Assembly: GCA_023159155.1 (NCBI GenBank)
Contig: JAJNNX010000001.1
Coordinates: forward strand, 1,054,001 to 1,118,000
DNA from: Ustulina deusta
Taxonomy: Eukaryota > Ascomycota > Sordariomycetes > Xylariales > Xylariaceae
Length of the DNA: 64,000 nt
Reading direction: 5' to 3'
This document shows, piece after piece, positions 34,290 to 46,661 of this stretch. The notes beneath the pieces are model-generated. The model was not told where the DNA came from and did not search any database. It saw only the letters and a list, made by a program, of their open reading frames with translations. Position numbers and translations under genes: made by a program. Position 1 is the stretch's first letter. Every line of letters starts with the position of its first letter.

Positions 34290-34858
34290 GTCGGGCTTGG
34301 TGCGGTGGGATGAGCTGGGCTCGTCGTCAGAGGTCAAGCTGAGCTTGTAGCAGGAGCCGTGGCGTCGGTAGCCATGCTGGAGGTACTGTCGGATATGATT
34401 GGTTCGTTTAGGCTGATGTAGTGCGAGAAGAAGACGGGATAAGCTTGGGTCCCGTTCTTCAGGTCAATATCGCTGATGTTTCCATCTCAATATATATAAT
34501 CAATGGCCCCAGACTGGCATTTTATATCGAAATCAGACAGTCAAATGAGGTATTTAGTTCAGCCAATTGCGGCAAACAAACCGGCAAGTATGTGTTGCCG
34601 GACGGAAAGCTGGCTCCCTCCTGTTGCAGGTAGATCATCATACTCCTCATGTTGGACACCCTTTTGAACGGTTGGCTTTGAGGCGAACCCACCGCGAAGA
34701 AGAGATTCGAACTGAAAACAGAATTAACCGTCACTGAATTGAGGACCTAGCCATGAATGATAGATGAAATGATTATTAGGGTTGGGGGTCTGTTCTCCTG
34801 GGCAATGACGAGGCATGTGGCAATTAGGAAAGCGAGGAAAACTATCTTCATCTCCATC
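34290..34858 (-). pseudogene. Decayed gene for a small secreted Ser/Thr-rich protein
   Basis: At the 5' end an ATG at about 34856 opens a good signal peptide (MKIVFLAFLIATCLVIAQ). The frame soon stops, but after a plausible acceptor near 34708 a second piece reads FFAVGSPQSQP, MMIYLQQEGAS and FPSGNTYLPV. A third piece, in another frame, reads AYPVFFSHYISLNEP, ISDSTSSMATDATAPATSS. The order (signal peptide, a VGSP-type beta domain, a SHY.xL segment, then a Ser/Thr/Ala-rich tail) matches Kre9/KNH-like secreted or GPI-anchored fungal proteins. Stops and frame changes between pieces suggest a broken gene. The assignment is tentative. Confidence 0.35.
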
Positions 34859-35689
34859 CTTGTTACTAAATGATATATCATTTAATTCTCTCGAAATATT
34901 GTATTGAAAGAGTCTCGGCTCGAAAGAAAGTAGAATAGAGAGTCACACACACACTGGCTAACTAGAGCGCACTCATATATATAGTTCACTGTTCTTGATT
35001 TTCGCATACAGATTCGGGTTCTCTTACACGGAGTATAAGAGGGGTTCTTTCTATGGTACCAAGCCTAGACCCATTGGTTTGCTAGTCTGTTGGCTCGTTG
35101 TGTCAATACCATTTAATTACAGCATTTATATCTACAACTATGGTCTGATTCTTTGTAATAGTTGTGACCCGGAGAGCTGATAACGAGACGAACATGGACC
35201 CAAAGCAGCGTGGCCAATCAACCACGAGGACTTATCACGTTACCAAAGTACTGGGATTTGGATGGAATATAGGTATTTTATCTAATTTTCGTCGGTCGCC
35301 TATAAAAAGTCTTAAATCTACACAGGCTGAGATGCGATTCGAGGGGTTGTCAAGCCAACTTCTATCTTTCAGCCAACTCCAGCAATCTCTTTTCAATTCT
35401 TTACTCTAAACTCTTTTTCTTTTCACTCTATTGATCTAAAATGCTTTCTGGAATACAGAAAAACATGTCAGCGGGCGTGCTTTTTTTTTTTTTTTTTTTT
35501 TTTTTGAGAATTGTCTTGGTTGCCATAGTTTTGATAGTTACCTATATTTCTTCAAAATACAGACTACACGCTACTATCACCATTTGTTCCCATATCGGGA
35601 ATCCAAGAGACACGGCCGCTAATAAAACCCTTTGGTGTAAGTCATCTGGGACCTTGCCTCGCAAAAAGTATTAATCTTGAGAGTAGTTC
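34859..35689. other. AT-rich spacer with 25-T run
   Basis: No gene is supported. A run of 25 T lies at 35481-35505. It could be a retroposon poly(A) tail read on the opposite strand, but no element was recognised next to it. Confidence 0.4.
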
Positions 35690-36430
35690 CAGAAGACCCT
35701 AGTTCTATCTACCGTACCGAGTTGGCGCACACGAGGTCTCGACGCCGCAGCACAATTTACTGGTCTACATATCACTGTACCATCTCAATCCCGAAACCCG
35801 TCAGAGCTTCTCGATGCCTTCGTGAACACCCGCAAAGAGCCAGGCGCCGTCCTACCTCACCCCGGATCGGCCATGGCGTGAATGGCGCATCTTCATCTGC
35901 TCAAATATGTCGTCGCCTTAGACTTGAAAACGGCATTTATCGTGGAAGACGACGTTGATTAGGACGTGAGTATCAAAGAGCAGACAAAATTGATACCAGA
36001 CAATATCAGGCTGTACACGCGGACTTCGCCCGAAGACGCGACGCTATACGGTGATAGGTGGAATGTTCTATTGCTCGCACATTGCGGTTCGTCCGTCGAA
36101 GACGGGATGCCGGAGCCGCGTATATACGGCGACGACTCCCGATGCAAGGTCGCTCTTTATTCGGGATGGTCAAAACGATTTCTGCGGGAGAAGTTGGCGG
36201 AGGATCATTGGCTGGTTCAGATGTCCCGACGGGCCGTGTGCACTTTCGGGTATGGCGTGACCAAGAGCGGTGCGCAGAAAGTGCTGAGTCTGGTGGGCAT
36301 AGGGGCAAATGAGGCTTTTGATATGAGCCTACCCGCGCACTGCCGAACGGGCTAGCCGCATTGCTTGGTCGTCAACCGCCGCCCGAATATGGTTACTTGA
36401 GTCAGGTACATGTTGGCGACGGGCAAGGGG
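35690..36430 (+). pseudogene. GT25-family glycosyltransferase pseudogene
   Basis: The frame resembles fungal glycosyltransferase family 25 proteins: GLDAAAQFTGLHITV, LHLLKYVVALDLKTAFIVED, DVD, WNVLLLAHCGSSVEDGMPEP, RIYGDDSRC and TFGYGVTKSGAQKVLSL. Three in-frame stops interrupt it, TGA at 35879-35881, TAG at 35960-35962 and TAG at 36353-36355. The first two fall where the family has tryptophan (TGG changed to TGA or TAG, both G-to-A), and the second is inside the EDDVDW donor-binding motif. The rest of the frame is open and well preserved, so inactivation looks recent. The 5' start and 3' end are not clear. Confidence 0.8.
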
Positions 36431-37347
36431 ATGCGGCTCCCGAAGAGGCAAAATTCGTTCGAACATGAGATGGGAACTACGGGCAACATCACGAATAGTG
36501 CCTAGTGCGAGGCACTCTTCCATGACTGATGCGTGCGGCCTCCTTCTGAGATATGAGTGAGATAGAAACAAAGTCGGTAGAGGCAGTAAGCAACAACTTG
36601 AAGACCGTTTTATGCGAGAAATACTAGGGACCTACTACTATCCGTTTATTACGTGTTAGAGTCAAATTGGAACTTGAAGTTATGTCGCATGGGTGGAGTT
36701 GTGTATAAAATTGGAGCAGCTCGGGGTGGCTCAGATCTCTTAGATAGACTCCACGGTTTGAAGACAAGAAGGACCTATGCGATAATTACCTAATAACATA
36801 CCCCACTCTCACCTCTGTTTCAGTGGCTGGTGACGTCGGCATCAACACAGCGCCGCAGTCCACTAGGTACTTCCAAGTTTATTTACTGTAGATAAGTAAG
36901 TATCTTACCTACTAGGTACCTAGGTTATCTTCTCGCTCTAATCCTTCAGCCTTGTGATAAGCTTGGTGAGCCCCGCGCTTTCCGTGATACTCCTTACTAC
37001 GGGCCGCGAGCGCTGTCGGGTCATTTCACATTCGGGACTTCCAAAGCTGCCCGTGTCCACGGCCACACCATATTACCCACAGCCAATACTACAACTACAA
37101 CTACGCCGATACCAATACCCACCAACATGTGTCATTAATATGTAGACATGTGCTTAAACACCCAAGTTCCCACTTGCTGTCGCATTCTCGCAACCACACC
37201 GATTACTTCGAGTTCGATTTCGAGCCCGACACCCCTTGCCTTCGTAGTCTGCACCGACCAAATGCGCCCCCGACTTGCAAAAGCCCTGACCTTGCCGATA
37301 TCTGCCGCGGAGAACACGCTTGCATTCGCACAGCCGCAGAGCTAAAG
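36431..37347. promoter_or_regulatory. Spacer and myotubularin upstream region
   Basis: Contains the promoter and 5' UTR of the downstream phosphatase gene, including TACCTACTAGGTACC-like words at 36885-36920. No gene is supported. Confidence 0.4.
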
Positions 37348-39935
37348 ATGCAGCCCAAGGGTGTATGTCTTGTCACGCCCCAGCCCGTGCCATCTATCCG
37401 GGTTCCTGGTCGCCAGATTCCATGCTTACCTTTCTCCTTCATTGCGTCGCCTAGATCCCTAACGTCGACGCCATTCGCTTTGGCGAGAAGTACTCGGGCG
37501 ACCTCCGCCTCACAGACCACCACATCATATTCATTCACCCCGTTACATCAGCGAACGGTACTGCTCCGCCTCCGAGCACCCCGAAGCATAGGGAGTCCTA
37601 CATCGCATATCCCATCATATCCCATTGCATCTTTAGACCTTGCCCCGGCGTCGCTGGGCGTCCATCCTCTATACGAATACGCGGGAGGGATTTTACCTTG
37701 ATAAACTTCCTTTTCGCAAATGAGGCAGATGCTAGGGAAACCTTCGACTACATCCGTACTCGAACCTGCCGGCTGGGGTCGATAGAGAAGCTGTACGCTT
37801 TCAGCTACCAGCCTCTTAAGGCCGAAAAGCCATTTAACGGCTGGAGTCTGTATGACCCGAGGGCTGAGTTTGGGCGGCAGGGCATTAGCACCAAGTCGGT
37901 GGATAGGGGTTGGAGGATCTCCCTGATCAACAAGGACTATAGTTTCTCTCCAACATACCCGGCCCTGCTTGTCGTCCCCTCCAAGATCTCCGACAATGTC
38001 ATCAAATACGCAGGTCCTTACCGGTCCAGGGCTCGGATACCTGTTCTGACATATCTCCACTCCCTCAACAACTGCTCCATTACTCGAAGCTCTCAGCCAT
38101 TAGTCGGTTTCAGAGGAAATCGCAGCATACAAGACGAGAAGCTGGTCAGTGCTTGTTTCTCTGCCTCGGCTACGGTCGAATTTAATGGCCTTGAGGTGCC
38201 GACTCTAGACACGGCAGAGCCAAGCCCTTCATCGAGTCAGATTGATCTCCGTCGCTCTAGCTCGGAGGGGGAAGGGACGGATACAGAGCGTCTAGAGGAT
38301 GAGCTCATTGCCGGCAGTGAAGCCAGCCGTGACTCTCAAACCGGCAAGCGAATATACGGAGCTCAACAAAGCAATTTGATTGTAGATGCGCGGCCTACCA
38401 TTAATGCCCTTGCAATGCAAGTAGTTGGAAAGGGCTCAGAAAACATGGAATATTATCCATTCGCGAAAAAGGCATTCCTGAACATTGACAACATCCACGT
38501 CATGAGAGAATCTCTCAATACTGTCATAGAAGCCATCAAGGATGGGGATATCTCGAAACTGCCTCCAAACCGCGAGCTGCTAATAAAAAGCAACTGGCTT
38601 AAGCACATAAGAGGGGTCCTAGATGGGTCGGCTTTGATCGCACGACAAGTAGGCATTAATCATTCTCACGTTCTAATACATTGTTCAGATGGGTGGGATC
38701 GCACAAGCCAACTGTCCGCCCTGTCCCAGTTGATGCTTGATCCATTTTATCGCACAATAGACGGCTTCATCGTGCTAGTTGAGAAAGATTGGTTATCATT
38801 TGGACATATGTTCCAACAGCGCTCCGGACCACTTGGCCATGAGAAATGGTTCGTTGTTGAGCGAGATGCTATGGCTGGGTCAGCGATGCAGCCTGGAGAG
38901 TCCGATGGGCGAGCAGGCGAGGCTTTCGAAAATGCGATTGCTGGTGCTAGGAGATTCTTCCACCGAAGTCGAAACCAGGACTCAAGCGGGGATGTGGATG
39001 GGGATGGTCTAGGCTCGCCCCCTGACGAGAATTCACAAGTGAAGAGGTCATCCGAGTCCTCTTCGGTCGCAGAGACTACCCGCCCTAATGAAATTTCTCC
39101 TGTTTTTCACCAATTCCTCGACGCAACATGGCAACTTCTGCGACAACATCCAACACGATTCGAGTTCAATGAGCGATTTCTACGTCGGCTTCTGTATCAT
39201 CTCCATGCCGGCCAATACGGTACTTTTCTTTATAATTGCGAGAAGCAGCGCATAGATGCACATGTGCATGAAAGGACTAGTTCAGTATGGGATTACTTCC
39301 TGTCGCGAAAACACGAATTCCTGAATCCGGACTATGATTCCACGGTTGACGATCGGCAAAGTGGTCGCGAGAGACTTCTATTCCCTAAGCTCGCTGATGT
39401 GCGGTGGTGGGCACAATGTTTCGGCCGGTCCGACTCCGAGATGAACGAATATTTGGACCAGGCCGCAGCTCATGAACAGAGAATAGGTAGTTACGCCATG
39501 ACACCCACTGGATCTCCGAGCAAGAACGGTAGTAGGTCGCCGCAACCTCCGCCGAGTCCCAAGCCCCCAGGTCTCCCGACGACTCGGAGTGTACTTACAG
39601 CTGTAGAAACAGCTCATGACGCGCTTACACCGGGTCTTAAGAATTCCGCATCCCTCAGGCATAGTTCTAGTGCTGATTCCCCGGGGGCATTTGCGATGAA
39701 TCTGGCCAAGCTCCGAGATGGAGTCACCAGCCTAGATCTTGGCCGCGGTTTATTTGGAGGGTCGGATAAAGGGGATCCCACGAAGACTCATAGTCCTCCA
39801 GGGATGCAAGGCGAACAAGAGATGGCAGATATGCCAACGCACAAGGCACCCCGAAGCTTTGATGACGAGCGGAGGATGGGAAATATGCCAAAGCGCTCGC
39901 TTGACGATGGCACAACATCCTTTGAAACAGAATAA
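37348..39935 (+). CDS. YMR1: Myotubularin-type phosphoinositide 3-phosphatase
   Basis: Removes the 3-phosphate from PtdIns3P and PtdIns(3,5)P2 on endosomal and vacuolar membranes. Two exons, 37348-37362 (MQPKG) and 37455-39935, joined in phase 0 across a 92-base intron, give 831 residues. The N-terminal PH-GRAM domain reads EKYSGDLRLTDHHIIFIHPV. The myotubularin body follows (FNGWSLYDPRAEFGRQG, WRISLINKDYSFSPTYPALL). The active-site loop HCSDGWDRTSQ is intact around residue 415, with CX5R cysteine and arginine, and is followed by DPFYRTIDGFIVLVEKDWLS and FGHMF. The C-terminal 200 residues are polar and Ser/Pro-rich. The long open frame from 37698 begins with TTG, so the real start lies upstream; the 15-base first exon is an inference from frame and splice sites. 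Confidence 0.88.
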
Positions 39936-41576
39936 CTATGTAGCGCGCATTGCTTTAGGCAACTTCGCAGGACTTTGCATGACCTTTGGGGCACACGATA
40001 GAGACCAAGCCTGGCGATGAGATCTAATTCCCACCCGACGCGGTCTCATTGCTAATGATTGAAAATGTTTACAATACAGCATATTGAAGAACACTTTTAT
40101 GGGGATCGCGATAGATAGAGGAGCATGGGTGGCCTTCCAGGGTTAACAGAGACGCGGATAACGGCAGGGGAGAAAGTACTGTTTTCTTAGGCCTTTGACA
40201 GGAGCAATTCAGCCATAGGTATTATCTAGACGCCAACACTACTACGTAACTGAGGAGCGACCGCAACCACAGCAGTTTTGGGAGACCTACGACGGACATG
40301 ATTTGGTTGGTGTTCAATAAGACCTACCAGAAGACTTGAGGAACGGCGAAGCGGTCGTCTAGAGTTATTGTTTCATCGTATAGATATGACAGTCTATTAA
40401 GGTAGTATCTCGTGAAATCATTCTCTACGCCTATCTATGCCGCCATAATAATTTTGGTTCTCTTTCCACGCAATTGCCGAGATAAACGCGTCAAAAAGAG
40501 ACTTCAAAAGCTGGTCTGCCGCAAATTCGAATTGCAAAGACTCTTTTGAGAGAACCCCGCTGATTCCGCCGTCTTATTCCATACATGACAGAGGTTTCAT
40601 GTACACTACGTTATCGTGCATATAGTATGGCGGACAATCCTGTAAAATGGAAAGATGCCTATGTTGGTATGTACCTCCTGTTCGGTACATGCCTGGGGTA
40701 AAGATCTACTTACTACCTGGTAGGTAGTATAAAAATGCGGAGCCCACAATACAAAACCCAACCCCACTCGATATGTGCCTCCTGTGTGTGCAAATCAATG
40801 CTGCGATTGGTCCGTATCTTACTATAGTGGGCCGAAACACCTTGGTGAGGTAAAGTAAGGAGGCTCCGCAAGTTACAAGCCACAAATTACCATGGCTCTG
40901 CCCTACCTACCTTGGAATGACCACCTGCAGCGTGCTCCTCCCGTTGCCAACAGCCTATAGCCAGCCTAGCAGCGTCCTACCTCCCCTATTCTCGATAACA
41001 AGAGCAGCAGAGCGGCGAGAAGCTCCAGTCAGCTGCCGGTGCACTGCCAAAGGCCTCTACCACCCTAGGTACCGACCGACGGTATTTACTCTCCGTCTTC
41101 ATAGCAAGTTCGCAACCCACCACGCGAAAACAACGAACTGCATATGCTAGATACCCCTCCACCCACCTCTGCTTTCGATCGTTAATATCTCAGGCGACCA
41201 CAGAGGCGGTTTTTCAATCCTCGGCCTGCCATCGTCGTGTAGCGTCGTCGACAAGGGACCCTCGCCCACCTGCTGTGAGAGACTACTGACAACCCGACCC
41301 GACATTGACCCAAAATCGCCCTGGTATCATTGCATCACTCCACCCACGCGATCAACATCACCGCCACCGTCCACCGTCCCCGTCCACCGTTACCGTTACC
41401 ACCGCTGCCACCGTTTCTTCCTCGTCGTCTGCCGCCATCGTCGCCATCGCCACCGCCGCCGCCATTGTCGTTATTGTTGTCGTCGACGCCGGTTCCGCCT
41501 TGTATCCCCCGACTTTGGATCGCATATCCTACATCGTCTTTTGAGACTCTCCAACGAGCATTCCTCCTCTTTCGCC
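39936..41576. promoter_or_regulatory. Long spacer with PP2A scaffold promoter
   Basis: The left part is the phosphatase 3' region. Between 40660 and 41070 there are many TACCTACC/GGTAGGTA words. The last 400 bases before 41577 are GC-rich and pyrimidine-rich (CCACCGTC repeats near 41360-41470), typical of a fungal 5' UTR. No gene is supported. Confidence 0.45.
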
Positions 41577-43837
41577 ATGGCTGACGCGCCTAGTGCGAAC
41601 GATGAGCTCTACCCCATTGCTGTGCTCATCGATGAGCTGAAGGTGAGGGCGATGGCCCAGACCCTACCCGATGCTGCTATCCCATATGCTCATCGCTGAC
41701 CTCCGCTCCGCAGCATGACGATGTTCTCCTTCGACTCAATGCCATCCACCGTCTTTCGACTATCGCGCTTGCCCTAGGCCCCGAGCGCACTCGCGAGGAA
41801 CTCATTCCCTTCCTCGATGGTCAGGCAGCGCCCTACGTCCCCACGCCACACCAGAATCTAACACCGCTTACAGAGTCCGTCGAAGACGAGGACGAGGTCC
41901 TCGTTGCATTAAGCGAGGAGCTCGGTAGTTTCATCGAGTACGTCGGTGGCCCTCAATACGGCCATGTCCTTCTCTCGCCCCTTGAGAACCTCGCTGCTAT
42001 CGAAGAGCCCGCCGTTCGGGACAAGGTCCGTCGTACACATGACATTGTAGGCTTGTCCATGATTTCGGGCTGATTCCATTCCCAGGCTGTCGAGTCGCTC
42101 AACAAGATCTGTCTCGATCTCTCCCCTCAGCAGATCGAAGAATATTTCATCCCCCTCACTATCCGCCTCAGCAAGGCTGACTGGTTTACATCCAAAGTCT
42201 CGGGTTGCGGTTTGTACACAGCTCCATACAAGAAGATATCCCCGCAGGTTCAGGAGTCACTCCGCACACAGTTTGGGCTCTTGGTCCATGATGAGACTCC
42301 CATGGTTCGTCGCCAATCCGCCACGAACCTGTCCAAGTTTGTCAAGGAGATGACCGCGCCCGTAGTCATCGAGGAGATGATACCACTTTTTCAGCACCTC
42401 GCCCAGGATGACCAAGACAGTGTCCGACTCCTAACCGTCGAGATCCTGATCGCAATCGCCGAGGTGGTCCCCAAAGAACAGCAAGCTAGCCACAGTGTGC
42501 TACTCACATCTCTGCGCAGCTTGATAGAAGATAAGAGCTGGAGGGTTCGCTATATGATTGCCGATAGGTTTGAAAAGGTACAATCTATGTCTCATGGCGA
42601 GATGTATGGGACTAATCCAAGGTGATAGATCGCCAAGGCCGTAGACGACGAAACTGTTACGCGGGACTTGGTCCCCGCGTTCGTCAAGCTCTTGAAAGAT
42701 AACGAGGCTGAAGTCCGGACCGCTATTGCTGGCCAGATCCCTGGGTTCTGCAGTTTGGTGGACCGAGAAACTCTTCTTAAAGATATCATGAGCTCCGTTG
42801 AGGATCTAGTCTCTGATCCATCTCAGCATGTCCGCGCTGCTCTTGGCACCCAAATCAGCGGGCTTGCTCCTATTCTGGGCAAGCAAGAGTATGTATTATC
42901 TTCTCGGTCGCCAGCGTCTTACTAATACGCAATGTTGTAGGACCATCGACCACCTTCTTCCTATGTTCTTGCAAATGCTGAAGGATGAATTCCCCGAGGT
43001 CCGCCTCCACATCATCTCAAAACTTGAGCTTGTAAATCAAGGTTTGTCTTCATTTGCCCGATATTTTAGCTGCATTAAATTTAATGGATATAGTTATTGG
43101 GATCGACCTTTTATCGCAATCACTGCTACCTGCGATTGTACAGCTAGCTGAGGATAAGCAATGGAGAGTTAGGCTTGCTATCATCGAGTATATCCCACTT
43201 CTCGCTAGCCAGCTCGGAGTGAAGTTCTTTGACGAAAAGTTGAGCGGACTTTGCATGGGATGGCTCGGTGACACGGTCTTCTCTATCAGAGAGGCCGCCA
43301 CCCATAATCTTAAAAAGCTCACAGAAGTTTTTGGTGTCGAGTGGGCCAGCGAGGCTATTATCCCTAAGGTTATGGCAATGGGCTCACATCCGAACTACCT
43401 GTACCGGATGACAACATGCTTTGCGATTACAGTAAGTTCAGGCATCCCATTGTTTGCACGTTGCATCCTAATTTCTATAGACGTTGGCCACCGTTGTCAG
43501 CCTTGACGTGATTGGGAAGTCTATCTTGCCGATGCTGGAAAAGCTGGTAGAAGACGAGATTCCTAACATTCGCTTCAACGTAGCAAAGACCTACGCCGAG
43601 TTGGTTAGTGTCTTAAAACGGCTACCTGACGAGGGCACTATCTACAGCTTAGAGAAGGCTGGAAAGACGGATACGACAGCATCACCCAAGTCGACGGAGT
43701 TGATCCAGCAACGTATACTGCCAAACTTAGAGAAACTTCAGAAGGACGATGATGTGGATGTAAGGTTCTTTGCCACAACCGCCGCTGGTGGCGTCCCCGG
43801 GGTAGGTGGGGGAGAACCAATGAACACGTCACCATAG
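41577..43837 (+). CDS. TPD3: Protein phosphatase 2A scaffold (A) subunit
   Basis: HEAT-repeat scaffold that joins the catalytic and regulatory subunits of PP2A in cytoplasm and nucleus. Seven exons were resolved: 41577-41642, 41714-42025, 42086-42577, 42629-42888, 42941-43041, 43094-43431 and 43481-43837. All phases fit and give about 641 residues. The protein opens [20 protein letters not shown] and has roughly 15 HEAT repeats. Recognisable segments are [72 protein letters not shown] and [12 protein letters not shown]. It ends in GEPMNTSP, as in other fungal scaffolds. No break is seen. Confidence 0.95.
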
Positions 43838-44597
43838 ATGAGAGAAAGCTTCATAAAGAGAGAATTCTTTCTACCGCTTGTTATGGCCATGCATTCCAAC
43901 CTCTTTTCGATGCATCTTTCGAGTTACGTCATCATTATACCGTTAAGGGTTGAGTGGATGCAGAGATTACGGCCTGGTGGGAATGATAACACCTTCTAAT
44001 AGGTTACGAGCATAGAGAATAGGATCCTGCAGTTGCAAAGCATCGAGATCATTGGCGGCACTACCCAGCGCTCATTTCCGAATCAAGAAACAAAGCCAGA
44101 TTCAATAGAGCAGCAATGAACAAGCGAGGAGTACCATCTGATAATGGCTCTCGTTAGGGTGGGAGATTCTGTAAGAATACAAGCGCATCAGAAAGCCATG
44201 GACACACCCCCCAAAAAATATGACGAGTTTGATAGACGTTCGTCTGTTGTCTTGTAATGGTGACTGCACTCCTACTTAAATGGGAGGATACTTTGCATGC
44301 GTACATGGATGGCCCGCTAGTAGTGGGCATGTCTGTTATTTCTTCTAAAATATGGGGGGGGTGTATCTTGCCGTTTTATTTAACTCACCCGCGACATAAC
44401 TGACTAAATAACGCGCCCCAGAATTCGTATATTCGACGAGTTCTCTTGTAGACTCTTGTCGAGCGATCAATTACTATTAACCTTCAGGTCGTCCGTCATC
44501 AAGGTCGGGGTAGATGAAGAGTAGATAGGTAGGGAGGCAAGCAGGCAAGTAAGTAAGTAGGGAGATAGGTTTCGCTGACGACCAGCTAGCTAGCTAG
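43838..44597. other. Convergent 3' region with short tandem repeats
   Basis: Lies between the ends of two convergent genes. Near 44530-44600 short direct repeats GGCAAGCAGGCAAGTAAGTAAG and AGCTAGCTAGCTAGCTACC occur. No gene is supported. Confidence 0.5.
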
Positions 44598-44724
44598 CTA
44601 CCTACTCTTCCTGACCTTCCGGAAGCAGAGACTGCTGATCGTCTGACCTTTGACGCCGCCGAAGCTGAAGCTGCGATACTCGACGCGACCCACGACCTCG
44701 AAGCCCCAATATATCTGCTGCTGC

Positions 44725-44755
<31 letters not shown>

Positions 44756-45893
44756 GCCGCTGCCGCTGCCCTTCGTTTCCGTTTCCGTTTCCGTTTCCGT
44801 TTCCGTTTTCGGTTTCGTTTTCGGTTCCGCCCAGGGCCGCCGAGGAGGCCGGCATCTCTTGCAGCGCGCCGTCCCCTTCGAACCAGCCCCGCAGCTCGGC
44901 CTCGGTCCAGTTGCAGCTCGTGATGAGGAAGAGACCGCCCTCGCGGACGAGGGGCAGGATGCGGGTGCCGTAGGCTTCGTTTACGCGTCTGGGTCTGGCG
45001 CTCTCGTCGGCGGTGGCAGCGGCGGCGGCGGTGGTGGTGGTGGTGGTGGTGGTGTTGTTGTTGTTGTTGTTGTTGGCGTCCGTGGCATCGAGCGTCTCGG
45101 CCGACAGCGATATGGCGTCAAATGTGCCCTTGTCGAGGATCACGTCCCAGCCGTCGCCGACGGAAGAAGCGAACCTTGGGTCTAGGAGGGTGGTTGCGGG
45201 GGTGTGGAGGATGTCGTGTTCGGCGAAGTGGACGTCTACCTCTTCTTCTCCCTCGTCATTTCCCGCCGTGTCTTCTTCCTTCCTACCGTCGTTTTCGTCG
45301 TCGTCGTGTTCTCCTCCTCCCTCCCCGCCTCCCTCGCGAGGAGAAAGACGACGAGCCCTCTCGACCCGACGAGCGAACCGCACGCTCTGCGCGCTGTAAT
45401 CCACGCCGAGCATGGGGCCCGCCCACCCGGCGTCGCGGAGCGCGAACAGCAGCGCCCCGTTGCCGGTGCCGAGGTCCAGGAACGACGTCGTCGCCGCGTC
45501 GAGGCCCAGGTCCCGCGCGCGCCCCGGCGCCTCGAGGAACTCGAGCAGCTTCGCCTCGGCGTCCGAGTCGTCGAACCAGGCCGTGCCCGTGTCCGCGGGG
45601 TCGTGCGCGTGGTTCGCGATTTCCGTCGTGTACAGGGCGTCCCAGCTGTGCGGCGGCGAAGAAAAAAGAAAACGCGAGTTAGCGAGCGCTCGGCCCATTG
45701 TTCGTTTTTTTTTTTTGTTTCGGCCAGAATGGATAAAATATAATATATATATACATGGCTCGATTCAGATCCATCCATCGATAGTAGTAGGACAAGTGTA
45801 ATGGGGATAGGGGGCTACGAACGAACGAACGGCGGCGACATACTATTCCCTCGTGCCGAGCTTGGAGGGCTCGAGGTGCGCTGGCCTCGCCAT
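44598..45893 (-). CDS. EFM4: Efm4-type protein-lysine methyltransferase with low-complexity inserts
   Basis: Methylates a lysine of translation elongation factor 1-alpha in yeast (Efm4/See1). Two exons, 45844-45893 and 44598-45645, joined across a 198-base intron, give 365 residues. The short first exon encodes MARPAHLEPSKLGTREY, matching the family's LxPSxLGTKEYWDxLY opening together with WDALYTTEI in exon 2. The SAM-binding LDLGTGNGALLF, the ILDKGTFDAIS motif, SCNWTEAELRGWF and the terminal FGGVKGQTISSLCFRKV are all present. Four low-complexity runs interrupt the fold: Gly/Glu/Asp-rich, Asn/Thr/Ala, Asn-Gly repeats and a long Gln run. These make the protein about 100 residues longer than usual. 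Confidence 0.9.
44715..44820. repeat. CAA/CAG and AACGGA microsatellites inside the EFM4 coding region
   Basis: On the coding strand a CAG/CAA tract encodes about 16 Gln (44715-44765) and an AACGGA hexamer tract encodes Asn-Gly repeats (44775-44815). Both keep the frame. A third tract at 45030-45075 (ACC/AAC repeats) encodes Asn and Thr runs. Confidence 0.85.
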
Positions 45894-46661
45894 GACTGGC
45901 GAATGAGGGTGTTTATTCGATATAGTGTAGGAACGATACGATGTCGGTGGGGTTGCTACTGAAAGTTCTCGAAAGCCGCTTTTTCATGCGAGTTACTATT
46001 CGAGGAAATAGGAAAAACGACGAGGGACAAAGAGGCGCCTGTATCTGAAGAAACCTTGAGCATTCCGTATTACGAGTCGTTTTCTCAAGCCCAAAGGATA
46101 AATGTGCACAAGTCTTCTTTCCAGACAAGGCTTCACATGCCTCTTGGTCGTACTGAGGGTCCCAAGCTCGTGATTTTGGAGGGGCCAGCGGCAGAAACTC
46201 CAATTAGGCAAGCGGTGAATCTCCCTATTTTGTGAGGGAATGGAACTAACCCAACTTCACATTCCTAAAATCGCCGAAATGTTACCTGGGTAGATAGGGT
46301 TTGAAACTTGTCTCTGTAATCAGGGGTATCTGAATCTCCTCTCGATTCCAAGTTCCCTCCCGACGCATCTGGCCATAGAAACCAGACCAGGTCTGGAAAC
46401 AAGGCGGCTAGACCAAAAGAAATATATGTAAAAGATCTTGCCACATCGTCTCTCGTGCTTTTGATCGTCCCGCCATCCCCCCTGAGAAATCCCCATCCGT
46501 CGTGATTCCGTACCCGATGCTTGATTCTATGACATGCTAGAAAATAACAACACCCTCCTCAAAACTAGCCATTAGATACACCAATGCATTGGCGAAAACA
46601 AACAAGACATTCTCTCCCATGCTTCGCTGCTGAAAGGAAGCAAAGGCGATGTTGGCCACAT
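45894..46661. other. Spacer between EFM4 and the Gln/Pro-rich protein gene
   Basis: Contains the EFM4 promoter and the 3' region of the next minus-strand gene. Short open frames on the minus strand show no family resemblance. Confidence 0.45.

Noticed and set aside
44650..45801. Several long open frames on the plus strand across the EFM4 gene
   Set aside because: They are shadows caused by the high GC content and microsatellites of the minus-strand coding sequence.
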